Assembly: GCA_018222805.1 (NCBI GenBank) | Contig: JAAEZQ010000002.1 | Span: forward strand, 1-64,000 | Source of the DNA: Vibrionaceae bacterium | GTDB taxonomy: Bacteria; Pseudomonadota; Gammaproteobacteria; Enterobacterales; Vibrionaceae | Reading direction: 5' to 3' | Length of the DNA: 64,000 nt | Shown here: in pieces, positions 45,836 through 54,739 of the stretch | How the letters are laid out: every line of letters begins with the position of its first letter | Numbering within the stretch: position 1 is the first letter of the stretch | Translations under genes and position numbers: made by a program | Notes under the pieces: generated by a model | Database searches by the model: none | Told to the model about the DNA's origin: nothing | What the model saw: the letters and a program-made list of their open reading frames with translations, nothing else

Positions 45836-47020
45836 CTACTCCATTGCTGACTTAACTTGTTTTGCTAACCATGTTTGGAAGAAGTGAGTTGGGATATCCA
45901 TTTCTGGAGAGAACACACCGCCACCAAATCCTGGTGAGTGACGACCTTGCTGCATACCTTCAACAGCACCGATGTCCTCGCCAAATACCACACGCCATGA
46001 TTCAACAGTGGCCGTACGACATGCCGCAAATTCGTCTTTGGTTGCTTCGTCACCGACATAGAAAACACGCAGGTGTTCAATGCTCTTACCAGCACTGATT
46101 GGTTCAATCATCATCGCAAACGCGTGGTCAGCCTGAATACCGAGCAACACGTTCGGGAATAGAGCAACGTATTCTGCGTGACGAAGCTTGTCTTCTGGCC
46201 AGCTAGGGAACTTCGGCAGATGCGTACCAGCGGTATCAGACAGGTTGTAAGCAAGACTACCTTGGCCTGCAAATCGCTCTTCAAACATGATGTTGTAGTG
46301 ATCTTCTAGACGCGAGTAGCTGTTCAAGCTCGGATGAACCCAAGGTAAATGGTAGGCTTCACAGTAGTTTTCTACTGCCAGCTTCCAGTTACTGTTGACT
46401 TCGATCTCCAGGTTACCGCCCATGTTCACTCGACGCAGAAGACCCATACCATCTTCACCTAAAAATGGATTCCAACGCTCCTCTAGCGGTGCGATATGCT
46501 CTTCAAAGCTTGGCGCATCACCCGAAAGGTTTACGAACACCATGTCCATCCAAATTGCTGAACGCAGTGGTTTCAAACCATGCTTCTCGCATTTAAAGCG
46601 GTCATCTTTGTGCTTCGCGATACCACCGATATGCGGCGTACCTTTTAGGTTACCGTCCAGATCGTAAGTCCATGAGTGGTAAGGACAACGAATCATTCCC
46701 TGCACTTCGCCAGCTTCATGCACTAGCTTCATGCCACGGTGACTACACACATTATGAAAGACTTGAACTTCACCCTGACGATTTCTCATCATTAACAGCG
46801 GTAAGTTCATGAAGTCGATCGGCATCACGTAACCGTCTTTAAGAAGGTCAGAGGCAAAACCAATACATACCCAAGTATTACCAAATACCTGATCACGTTC
46901 AAACGTGAAGTAGTCTTCATTTATGTAGGCGTCGTTTGGCATCCCAGTCGCTTCACTGATTGGATTTAGAACCTTATCAACGAGTTCAACAGGAATAAGG
47001 GTTTGGTTGACATTGCTCAT
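45836..47020 (-). CDS. Rieske non-heme iron oxygenase, quaternary-amine type
   Basis: A 394-residue oxygenase subunit. The Rieske 2Fe-2S ligands are Cys92, His94, Cys112 and His115 (CSHRG and CPYHSW). The mononuclear-iron motif is NWKLAVENYCEAYHLPWVH, with His224 and His229. The residue bridging the two centres is Glu221 rather than the Asp of ring hydroxylases; Glu here is a mark of enzymes acting on carnitine, glycine betaine or stachydrine. The start at 47020 follows CGGAGATAAGAAT; the frame runs 19 codons further without support. It is first in the operon and divergent from a BCCT transporter. The likely reaction is oxidative N-demethylation or C-N cleavage. Confidence 0.88.
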   Translation of the reverse strand: MSNVNQTLIPVELVDKVLNPISEATGMPNDAYINEDYFTFERDQVFGNTWVCIGFASDLLKDGYVMPIDFMNLPLLMMRNRQGEVQVFHNVCSHRGMKLVHEAGEVQGMIRCPYHSWTYDLDGNLKGTPHIGGIAKHKDDRFKCEKHGLKPLRSAIWMDMVFVNLSGDAPSFEEHIAPLEERWNPFLGEDGMGLLRRVNMGGNLEIEVNSNWKLAVENYCEAYHLPWVHPSLNSYSRLEDHYNIMFEERFAGQGSLAYNLSDTAGTHLPKFPSWPEDKLRHAEYVALFPNVLLGIQADHAFAMMIEPISAGKSIEHLRVFYVGDEATKDEFAACRTATVESWRVVFGEDIGAVEGMQQGRHSPGFGGGVFSPEMDIPTHFFQTWLAKQVKSAME

Positions 47021-47339
47021 ATTCTTATCTCCGAAAGTCGAGTTGCATCCATTGCGGACAACATCGTGTTGTATCAATGGAGTCGATTCTGATTAACAAC
47101 TCAGCAACAAACAAACGACTTTTTTGGAGGGCATGGATGAGTTTTTATCATTCATGCACTGATCTGAGACAAGAGTTCACCTTGTAAAATTACAAAAATA
47201 TTAATAGCATGACGAAAAATCATTAATTGATGAGTATTAATCAGTTGAAACAACGCACATCACTCTCTAACCTCCCTAAAAATTAACAATAAAACAACAA
47301 ACGATAACGTTGCATACAAAAACACTGTGAGGGACGCCT
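47021..47339. promoter_or_regulatory. Divergent Rieske/BCCT control region
   Basis: 319 bp, strongly AT-rich. ATTAAT at 47222-47227 and again at 47236-47241, 8 bp apart, form a dyad in the size range of LysR-type T-N11-A sites; TATTAATA at about 47209 is a further copy. This is a candidate operator for the LysR protein encoded at 49134-50081. No RNA or small gene is visible. Confidence 0.45.
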
Positions 47340-49076
47340 ATGAGAGCAACATCAGGGATACTGAAAGGACTTAACCCGACCGTAACGATCGCATCTAAGA
47401 TCATCGTCATCGGTTTTGTACTTTTCTGCGCTATTCTCGCTAACCAAGCGGGTCAATATTTCGAATCTGTTTCCGGTATTCTGTTGCAGAATATGAAATG
47501 GTTTTATATCGGACTCGTTTCTTTAGTCGTCGGTTTTCTGCTCTATTTAATGATCAGCCGCTACGGACACATTCGTTTAAGTAAGGATGACGAAAAACCC
47601 GAGTTCAGTTACCTATCATGGATATCTATGCTGTTTTCTGGCGGTATGGGGATTGGTTTGATCTTCTGGTCCGTCGCTGAACCAATGTGGCACTATGCTG
47701 ACAACCCATTCACGCAAGGTTTAACGAATGAGGCTGCAACGACATCAATGAAACTAACTTTCTTCCATTGGGGATTACACCCTTGGTCAGTTTTTATTAT
47801 TGTTGCACTTGCTCTGGCCTACTTTTCTTACCGTAAAGATCTTCCATTTACCCTACGATCTATTCTGTATCCCCTTATTGGAAACCGCATTTATGGACCA
47901 ATCGGCCATACTGTCGATATTCTCACAGTCGCGGTAACTGCCTTTGGCATCTCCCAAACACTTGGCATGGGCGTAATTCAGATTAACTCGGGACTAAATC
48001 AAACATTTGGTTGGGATATCGGACTAGGAACACAACTGATCATTATCGTTTCTTTGTGTACTTGCGCGGTTGCCTCAGTTCTGTCTGGTGTTGGTAAAGG
48101 GATTCGTCGCCTTTCTGAATGGAATATGTTGCTCTCATTGCTGCTAGTGCTTGTTGTGCTTTACATTGGCCCGACACGCTACATTCTGAATACACTTCTA
48201 GAAAGCACAGGGCTGTATGTACAGAATATTGTTGGTATGAGCCTATGGAGTGACGCACAAAACGACTCGGGCTGGCAAAATTGGTGGACAGCTTACTACT
48301 GGCCATGGTGGATGACGTGGGCGCCATTTGTCGGCATGTTCATCGCGCGCATTTCTAAAGGTAGAACGATTCGTGAACTGATAGGCGGCGCTTTAATCGT
48401 ACCAACGCTGATCACTTTCTTATGGATGTCGGTTTTCGGCGGAGCCGCACTCAAAGTTGAACAAGATGCTCGCGTAGCGTATGAAACTCAAGTGGTTGCT
48501 GCTCAAGAGGCTGGCCAAACGCCACCAGCGGCATTTACTGGCGGAGTCATTCTGGAAGCGACCAAAGCGGATACTACTCGCGCATTATTTACGTTGTTCG
48601 ATAACCTAGATACAGGTCTATTCGGTAAAATACTAAGTGTATTGGCGTGTTTGCTGCTGGGCACATACTTCATTACCTCCGCTGACTCAGGAACTTTAGT
48701 TCTCTGTACCTTAGATGCGGCGGGTGACAGCGAACCACCAAAATCCATTCGTGTGCTTTGGGGAATAATGATCGCAGCAATTGCTGGAGTACTGCTGTAT
48801 GCAGGCGGTCTGAAAGCGATGCAAACCGCTTCAATCATTGCCGGCTTTCCAATTGCAATCTTTATTGCGGTAATGAGTTTAACCTTATTCCATAGTATCC
48901 GACGTGAGCCGAAGCCATGGGCGATGTTGCCAGAACACGTCCACCCGGAGCAAACCAAACTTGATGGTCCTGTAGAGCCACTTGTAGAAAGTAAGACGGC
49001 CACCCAACAAACCATAACAGCTGATTCAACTGTAGAAGAAAATCCAACTCTTAATCAAAAGCCTGCACTAACCTAG
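47340..49076 (+). CDS. BCCT-family transporter, likely substrate importer for the Rieske pathway
   Basis: A 578-residue, twelve-helix carrier with the sodium-coupled signature GGMGIGLIFWSVAEPMWHY, the core region WWTAYYWPWWMTWAPFVGMF and ISKGRTIRELIGG, and YFITSADSGTLVL. A C-terminal hydrophilic tail of about 70 residues (REPKPWAMLPEHVHPEQTKL onward) ends in low-complexity Thr/Glu/Pro. The tail could regulate the carrier. The gene is divergent from the Rieske oxygenase, so catabolic uptake of a quaternary ammonium compound is more likely than pure osmoprotection. It is convergent with the LysR gene, with a strong terminator between. Confidence 0.93.
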   Translation: MRATSGILKGLNPTVTIASKIIVIGFVLFCAILANQAGQYFESVSGILLQNMKWFYIGLVSLVVGFLLYLMISRYGHIRLSKDDEKPEFSYLSWISMLFSGGMGIGLIFWSVAEPMWHYADNPFTQGLTNEAATTSMKLTFFHWGLHPWSVFIIVALALAYFSYRKDLPFTLRSILYPLIGNRIYGPIGHTVDILTVAVTAFGISQTLGMGVIQINSGLNQTFGWDIGLGTQLIIIVSLCTCAVASVLSGVGKGIRRLSEWNMLLSLLLVLVVLYIGPTRYILNTLLESTGLYVQNIVGMSLWSDAQNDSGWQNWWTAYYWPWWMTWAPFVGMFIARISKGRTIRELIGGALIVPTLITFLWMSVFGGAALKVEQDARVAYETQVVAAQEAGQTPPAAFTGGVILEATKADTTRALFTLFDNLDTGLFGKILSVLACLLLGTYFITSADSGTLVLCTLDAAGDSEPPKSIRVLWGIMIAAIAGVLLYAGGLKAMQTASIIAGFPIAIFIAVMSLTLFHSIRREPKPWAMLPEHVHPEQTKLDGPVEPLVESKTATQQTITADSTVEENPTLNQKPALT

Positions 49077-49097
49077 TTAAGTAGAACGAAAATATAA

Positions 49098-49127
49098 AAG
49101 CGGGAGTACTTAGCTCCCGCTTTTTTG
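49098..49127. terminator. Terminator between BCCT and LysR genes
   Basis: AGCGGGAG pairs with CTCCCGCT across TACTTAG, with A-run on the left and T-run on the right. It serves both convergent genes. Confidence 0.9.
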
Positions 49128-49133
49128 TATCGA

Positions 49134-50081
49134 CTACCCGGAAGATTCGACCATTTCAGCTAACCCGCGATCACCGACTTCATCCGGTAATTGCTGTAAT
49201 AGCCACCCACGAAAGTGTTTTACACTGGCTGGGATTAAGCCTCTTTCCTTGGGCTCCAACATACAAAAATTCGATGGCGTTGACAGAACATGCTCAACAG
49301 GCCTCACCAATGCACCACTTTGCAAATAATCATCAACCAAAGAGCCCCAAGCTAACGCAATGCCCTGACCGTTAATCGCAGCTTGCAGCAACATAGGATA
49401 GTTATTAATATTCATGCGGTTACGCGGTACGATATTAGGTAGTTCAACACCTGCAAACCATTCCTCCCAATTTACCCAATCCCTTTGTGACTCTTCGAGA
49501 TAAAGCAACGTCTTATTAAAAACCTCTTCAACTTTAGTGGGGTGACCGATCTTTTCTAAATAAAGTGGACTGCAAACCGGAAAAACTTCTTCAGAGAAAA
49601 GTGTCGTTATTTCCATTTCGGCGGGCGGTGTTTTGCAGTAAAACAGGGCGATATCACAATCTAAGCGTCTTAAATCAAGTACGTTGTCAGACGCCAGAAT
49701 TCTTATATCAATATCATCATGCTCATTTTGAAATTCAGCCACTTTCGGCAATAACCATAGGGCGGCCATTGCGTTAGTCGTAGCGACGGTAATTTTCTGC
49801 TCCCCTTGCCACTTTTTTACTTCTCCAGTGATCTGCGCGATATCGAGCAAAGACTGACTTATCGACTGATAATATTGCAAGCCTGTCGGCGTTAGGTTGA
49901 TGCTGCGATTGGCACGCGTGAACATCGCTTTACCTAAATACTCTTCTAATTGTCTGATTTGACGGCTGATTGCGCCTTGGGTCACATTGAGCTCTTCAGC
50001 CGCGAGCGTAAAACTCAAATGTCGAGCCGACGCTTCAAACGCGATTAGACTGTTTAAAGGTGGGAGGGGTTTGATTTTCAT
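49134..50081 (-). CDS. LysR-family regulator (GcvA-like)
   Basis: A 315-residue LysR regulator. The N-terminal winged helix contains PPLNSLIAFEASARHLSFTL, AAEELNVTQGAISRQIRQLE and LGKAMFTRANRSINLTPTG, the typical GcvA-subgroup start. The effector domain (about 92-295) begins KITVATTNAMAALWLLPKVAEF, and the last strand region is NGQGIALAWGSLV. As the only regulator beside the Rieske/BCCT block it is the probable pathway-specific activator, although it is not adjacent to the divergent promoter. Autoregulation cannot be judged. Confidence 0.9.
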   Translation of the reverse strand: MKIKPLPPLNSLIAFEASARHLSFTLAAEELNVTQGAISRQIRQLEEYLGKAMFTRANRSINLTPTGLQYYQSISQSLLDIAQITGEVKKWQGEQKITVATTNAMAALWLLPKVAEFQNEHDDIDIRILASDNVLDLRRLDCDIALFYCKTPPAEMEITTLFSEEVFPVCSPLYLEKIGHPTKVEEVFNKTLLYLEESQRDWVNWEEWFAGVELPNIVPRNRMNINNYPMLLQAAINGQGIALAWGSLVDDYLQSGALVRPVEHVLSTPSNFCMLEPKERGLIPASVKHFRGWLLQQLPDEVGDRGLAEMVESSG

Positions 50082-50265
50082 GTTTCTTCCAGTATGGCAG
50101 CATTGTAATTATTGTTATTCTCGGCAATCTTGTGTTGCACGTGGAGAACTGCCATTGTGGACAACCATCATAAAACGACAATTTATAAATAATAAAAAAT
50201 AGAGATGAATCATAAATTGCTCGACCTAAGAAACATATATAGTGTGCCACTGCATGTTTGTTGAG

Positions 50266-50297
50266 CATAAAAAAGGAAGCCTAAGCTTCCCTTTTTA
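50266..50297. terminator. Terminator downstream of the ABC exporter-like gene
   Basis: AAAAAGGAAGC and GCTTCCCTTTTT pair across CTAA with one mismatch. It lies about 40 bp beyond the ABC gene's stop and isolates it from the LysR promoter. Confidence 0.75.
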
Positions 50298-50334
50298 ACC
50301 ATCAGGTTGATGTAGTTCCTAGCCCTCACCAATA

Positions 50335-52161
50335 TTACTCTGTCAAAAAACCGCCTGTCTGGCGTTTCCACAACTGGGCATAAACCCCGTTAAGCTGTAG
50401 GAGTTCCTGATGAGAACCTTGTTCGATAACTTGACCATTATCCATCACAATCAAACGGTCCATAGCAGCGATAGTCGACAAACGGTGAGCAATGGCAATC
50501 ACGGTCTTCCCTTCCATCAATACCTCTAGGTTTTCTTGAATGGCAGACTCCACTTCAGAATCCAGTGCAGATGTTGCTTCATCCATGATAAGAATCGGTG
50601 CATTTTTAAGCAGAACACGCGCGATAGCGACACGTTGACGCTGACCACCAGACAGTTTTACGCCACGCTCACCCACTTCAACATCATAGCCAACATTACC
50701 TTGCTCATCTTTCAGAGTCTGGATAAATTCGTGCGCATGTGCCTTCTCAGCGGCGGCTATCACAGACTCCGTAGAGGCAGCTGGATCACCATATAGAATG
50801 TTGTCTTTGATTGAGCGGTGCAGCAAAGATGTATCCTGAGTGATCATCCCAATGTGCTGACGCAAAGACTCCTGCTCTACCTGAGAGATGTCCTGTCCGT
50901 CAATGCAGATTTTACCGGAGTTCACATCATAAAAACGCAATAGCAAGTTAACCAGCGTTGACTTACCTGCACCAGAACGCCCAACAATGCCAACTTTCTC
51001 ACCCGGTTTAATCGTCAAGTTTAGGTTCTCAAGTACTGATTTTTCTTCGCTGTAGTTGAAGCTAACGTTATCGAAACAGATTTCACCTTGTTGAATTTGC
51101 AACGGTTTCGCATTCGGTACATCTTTCACTTCAACGTCGTTAGAAATAGTGCTAATACCATCAACAACGGTACCAATATTTTCAAACAGTGTACTGACTT
51201 CCCACATGATCCATTTCGACATGCCCTGTACACGCAGCGCGATGCTGATACCAATAGCAATCGCACCAATCGTTACTGCCGCATCTAGCCACAAATAAAC
51301 GGAAATAACGCCAATAGACAACAGCAGTAAGTAGTTGATTGAATCGACACTAAACAGCAAGCAAGTCACCATACGCATCTGACGGTATACCGTAACCAAA
51401 AACTGCTTCATGCTGCTTTCTGCATACTCAAGTTCGCGCTGCGAATGGGCAAATAACTTAACCGTAGAGATGTTGGTGTAAGAGTCTACAATCCGTCCTG
51501 TCATCACAGAACGCGCATCCGCCTGTTCGGTCGCCACTCGCTTCATTTTCGGAATAAAGTAGAGCTGGATCAGGATATATAATGCAAGCCAGATAACGAT
51601 TGGCAGCATTAGCAAAACGTCGGCCTCACCCATCATCCATATCATTGATACAAAATAGACACTGATGTAGACCAATACATCCAGCAGCTTCATCACCGTT
51701 TCTCTCACTGCCAGAGCACTTTGCATTACTTTTGTTGCAACACGACCAGCGAAATCTCTCTGGAAGAAACCAACAGCTTGCTTGAGTAAGTAGCGATGAA
51801 TCAGCCAGCGAATCGACATTGGGTAGTTACCCAGCAGTGTTTGGTGCATCACCATCGCATGTACAAAGCTTAATGCGGGCATGACAACCACAACAAGGAA
51901 GAGCATCATCAACATTTGATCGCTCTGATCTTGCCAGAAAGTGGTGCGATCTTGGTTAGACAATATATCGACTAGCTCACCCATGTAGCGCAACAGGGTG
52001 ACTTCCGTGATCGCAATTAGCGCACTAAACACCGCCATGACAATAAGCGGCACTTCAAATCCACGCGTATAAAAACGACAAAAGCCAAACAATGTCTTGG
52101 GTGGCTTTTCGGTTTCATGCAGGGGAAACGGTTGGGTTAGTTTTTCAAACCAATTAAACAT
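50335..52161 (-). CDS. ABC exporter, fused membrane and ATPase domains
   Basis: A 608-residue half-transporter of the exporter type. The six-helix membrane domain spans about 30-320. The nucleotide-binding domain (about 350-600) has Walker A GRSGAGKS, signature [16 protein letters not shown], Walker B APILIMDEATSALD and the switch His in AIAHRLSTI. The start at 52161 (MFNWFEKLTQPF) is chosen; the frame extends 85 codons upstream into sequence that overlaps the regulatory region and looks non-coding. It is divergent from the siderophore receptor remnant, with a Fur-like box between them. Such placement suggests export of a siderophore or passage of an iron-related molecule, but a general lipid/drug exporter is possible. 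Confidence 0.88.
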   Translation of the reverse strand: MFNWFEKLTQPFPLHETEKPPKTLFGFCRFYTRGFEVPLIVMAVFSALIAITEVTLLRYMGELVDILSNQDRTTFWQDQSDQMLMMLFLVVVVMPALSFVHAMVMHQTLLGNYPMSIRWLIHRYLLKQAVGFFQRDFAGRVATKVMQSALAVRETVMKLLDVLVYISVYFVSMIWMMGEADVLLMLPIVIWLALYILIQLYFIPKMKRVATEQADARSVMTGRIVDSYTNISTVKLFAHSQRELEYAESSMKQFLVTVYRQMRMVTCLLFSVDSINYLLLLSIGVISVYLWLDAAVTIGAIAIGISIALRVQGMSKWIMWEVSTLFENIGTVVDGISTISNDVEVKDVPNAKPLQIQQGEICFDNVSFNYSEEKSVLENLNLTIKPGEKVGIVGRSGAGKSTLVNLLLRFYDVNSGKICIDGQDISQVEQESLRQHIGMITQDTSLLHRSIKDNILYGDPAASTESVIAAAEKAHAHEFIQTLKDEQGNVGYDVEVGERGVKLSGGQRQRVAIARVLLKNAPILIMDEATSALDSEVESAIQENLEVLMEGKTVIAIAHRLSTIAAMDRLIVMDNGQVIEQGSHQELLQLNGVYAQLWKRQTGGFLTE

Positions 52162-52252
52162 AACAACTACTTTGGTTATATCGATCAAATTTGCTGACTT
52201 TTTACTATCTTTTGATGCAAAAGTCAGTAAAATACACAAATAATAATTTAAA

Positions 52253-52267
52253 TGATAACAATTACAA
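52253..52267. promoter_or_regulatory. Fur-box-like site
   Basis: TGATAAC-A-ATTACAA matches the 7-1-7 Fur pattern TGATAAT-N-ATTATCA at 11 of 14 positions. It lies 40 bp before the receptor remnant and 92 bp before the divergent ABC gene. Confidence 0.6.
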
Positions 52268-52306
52268 TTTGGATTTTTATTTAAAACGATTGTCGGGTAT
52301 GTATTA

Positions 52307-52976
52307 ATGACAAATCGTAACTCTCTCGCCATCGCTGTCCGTAAAGCGTTGGTTTGTGCTATCGCGCCAGCTGCAGTGGTTCCGTTTATGGCACACGCAC
52401 AAGCTCTACAAACCACTCGAGGGTGAGCAAGTTGAAGCAGGTGTTAAGTATGAACCGATCTTTATGGATGGCTTCATCAACATCGCATGGTTCGATATCA
52501 CACAGAAAAATGCACTGGTCACCAACCCATCAACTTGGGTTGCTACTCAGGCTGGTGAAGTGACATCAACCGGTGTCGAAGTTGAAGGAACTGCTCAGTT
52601 GACTGACGACGTGAAACTGCTGGCGAGTTACACCTACTACACCAAAGCGGAAACGGACGAGACTTACGGCAAGGGCACGCAACAAGCGGGGCTTATTGCC
52701 AAGCATCAGGCGTCTGCAGGGTTAGATTACAATGCATACCGCTTATTCCCAGGTCTGAATGTAGGCGAATCTAAAGACAACACGGCTAGTTCGGATCTGA
52801 CTGTGCCATCTGTGACACTTTGGGATGCGTCTGTCACTTATGAGATCACTTCACAATGGCAAGCTCAGCTCAATGTGAACAACATTCTGGACAAAGAGTT
52901 TATCTCTGGATGCGATTACTACTGTTACTTCGGTCAGTCTCGCTCTGTGATGCTAAACGCTAACTACCGCTGGTAA
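52307..52976 (+). pseudogene. TonB-dependent siderophore receptor, internally deleted
   Basis: The ATG at 52307 starts a receptor-type signal peptide, TNRNSLAIAVRKALVCAIAP through MAHAQA, which stops at a TGA soon after. From about 52403, in another frame, the sequence continues as the C-terminal barrel of a FhuA-like receptor: YKPLEGEQVEAGVKYEP, then GVEVEGTAQLTDDVKLLASY, and a closing LDKEFISGCDYYCYFG ending with the terminal Trp (MLNANYRW). The plug and most of the barrel, several hundred codons, are missing, and the junction is out of frame. The barrel end itself is well preserved, so the deletion is probably recent. It heads an otherwise intact fhuCDB importer. Confidence 0.88.
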
Positions 52977-53030
52977 TTGTTTTTCCTACTCCCCTCCTGT
53001 GAGAGGAGTATTTAATCTTGAGACCTATCC

Positions 53031-53816
53031 ATGTTTCAACTATCTAATATTCAGATCGTTCGAGGTGGACGTCAGATCCTCGGTATCGATCAGCTTAACC
53101 TCCCAACCAATGAACTCACCGTAGTGCTTGGTCATAATGGTTCAGGGAAATCGACCTTGGTTAACTTGCTTTCCGGGCAAATGTCACCAGACAAAGGCTC
53201 CGTCGAACTCAACGGTCAAAACCTCTCATCACTTAAAACCAAAGAACTGGCAAAGCAAATCGCCTACTTGCCGCAAAAACTCCCGGCTTCCGCTGGGTTA
53301 ACGGTCGAAGAATTGGTTCGTTTGGGGCGTTTCCCATGGCGCGGCGCGCTAGGTCGCTGGAATTCTGAAGATAAGCAGATCATCTCTCAAGCGATGCAGC
53401 GTACCGGGGTCACTCCATTCTCTCAGGCTCTGGCAGATGATTTGTCCGGAGGTGAGCGTCAACGAGCCTGGGTATCCATGTTGCTCGCTCAGCAATCACC
53501 GATTCTGATTCTCGATGAACCGACTTCTGCGCTAGATGTACATCATCAGTTTCAGTTAATGGCATTACTGTCAGAGTTGAATAAGACTGAGAACGTCGGG
53601 ATCATTGTTATTTTGCATGACTTGAACTTGGCGCTTCGCTACGCCACTCACATCGTGGCACTCAAGAAAGGGCAAATCGCTTTTGAAGGCAAAGCAGAAA
53701 TGCTTCTCGACGAAGAGCGTTTGTCGGATCTCTACGAGTCACCAATCACACTGATCGACCACCCGACTCCGGCAGACACCCTTGCCAGCCGTAAGGTAGC
53801 CGTTGTATGCGCTTAG
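53031..53816 (+). CDS. fhuC: Iron-hydroxamate ABC transporter ATPase
   Basis: A 261-residue ABC ATPase of the iron-siderophore importer class. Walker A is GHNGSGKST, signature DDLSGGERQRAWVSMLL, Walker B SPILILDEPTSALD and the switch His in VILHDLNLALRY. Length and the PQKLPASAGLTVEELVRLGRFPWRG block fit FhuC. It overlaps fhuD by 10 bp, so the genes are tightly coupled. It powers FhuB. Confidence 0.93.
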   Translation: MFQLSNIQIVRGGRQILGIDQLNLPTNELTVVLGHNGSGKSTLVNLLSGQMSPDKGSVELNGQNLSSLKTKELAKQIAYLPQKLPASAGLTVEELVRLGRFPWRGALGRWNSEDKQIISQAMQRTGVTPFSQALADDLSGGERQRAWVSMLLAQQSPILILDEPTSALDVHHQFQLMALLSELNKTENVGIIVILHDLNLALRYATHIVALKKGQIAFEGKAEMLLDEERLSDLYESPITLIDHPTPADTLASRKVAVVCA

Positions 53817-54739
53817 TACTTCGTTTTCTAGAACGCCTCAGCACATCAATAGCTATTGCTAGTATGCTATTTCTCGCACCGGCACAGGCTGAAATAACCA
53901 TAACTGATACATACTCTACCCACACTTTTGAGCAAGTACCTCAGCGTGTGGTTACATTAAACTGGGATATACTCGAGCAGGTTCTTGCGTTAAAAATTGA
54001 GCCTATTGCTGCGCCAAACTTATCGGGCTATCGTCAATGGGTAGTCAATCCTTATGCGCCAGAAACCATTGAAGATATTGGCACTCGCGCTGAACCGAAT
54101 TTAGAAAAAATCGCCAGCTTGAACCCAGATGTCATTTTAGCCGCCTCACCACAGCAGGATCTCATTCCGTTACTATCACAAATAGCGCCTGTGATTTATT
54201 TGCCAAACTTTTCAGAAAACGAAGCGGCAGCAGAGACGGCAATCCGTCATTTCCGTACGCTGGGAAAACTGTTTGATAAGCAAGATCTTGTAGAAGAGAA
54301 ATTAACCGCTTTAAATCGATCGTTTGAACAAATGCGACTACGTATCCACCAGCATTATCCCGATCCGTTAGAAGTACTAGTGATGCGCTTTTCCACTCCG
54401 AATTCGGTGTTTTTGTCTACAGAAAACTCAACCACAGATTACGTGGTTAAACATCTGGGGTTAACCAATCCAATACATGAGTCACCCAAAGCTTGGGGAG
54501 TAAAACAAGATCGTATTAATCGTCTGCAGTATCTTGAAGACAGCTACATCTTATACGTACAGCCTTTTCCTCAAGAAGACAAATTGAAGGATTCTCCTCT
54601 TTGGCAAGCCATGCCTTTTGTGAAAAAGCAGAGAGTTAACTCAGTCAAAGCCGTTTGGGCATATGGCGGAGCCATGTCTTTACAATACATGGCTGAGGCC
54701 ATCACCGAGAGTTTAATTGAGTTGGCACCAAAACAATGA
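53807..54739 (+). CDS. fhuD: Periplasmic iron-hydroxamate-binding protein
   Basis: A 310-residue precursor with a signal peptide (FLERLSTSIAIASMLFLAPAQA) and a class III binding-protein fold. The N-lobe contains PQRVVTLNWDILEQVLALKI and DVILAASPQQDLI; the long connecting helix lies at about 155-185; the C-lobe ends LQYMAEAITESLIEL. It matches FhuD in length and order. No lipobox is seen, so it should be soluble. It delivers ferri-hydroxamates to FhuB. It overlaps fhuB by ATGA. Confidence 0.9.
   Translation: MRLVLRFLERLSTSIAIASMLFLAPAQAEITITDTYSTHTFEQVPQRVVTLNWDILEQVLALKIEPIAAPNLSGYRQWVVNPYAPETIEDIGTRAEPNLEKIASLNPDVILAASPQQDLIPLLSQIAPVIYLPNFSENEAAAETAIRHFRTLGKLFDKQDLVEEKLTALNRSFEQMRLRIHQHYPDPLEVLVMRFSTPNSVFLSTENSTTDYVVKHLGLTNPIHESPKAWGVKQDRINRLQYLEDSYILYVQPFPQEDKLKDSPLWQAMPFVKKQRVNSVKAVWAYGGAMSLQYMAEAITESLIELAPKQ

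Noticed and set aside
52162..52416. 85-codon N-terminal extension of the ABC exporter
   Set aside because: It runs through the Fur-like box and the receptor signal peptide on the other strand and looks non-coding.
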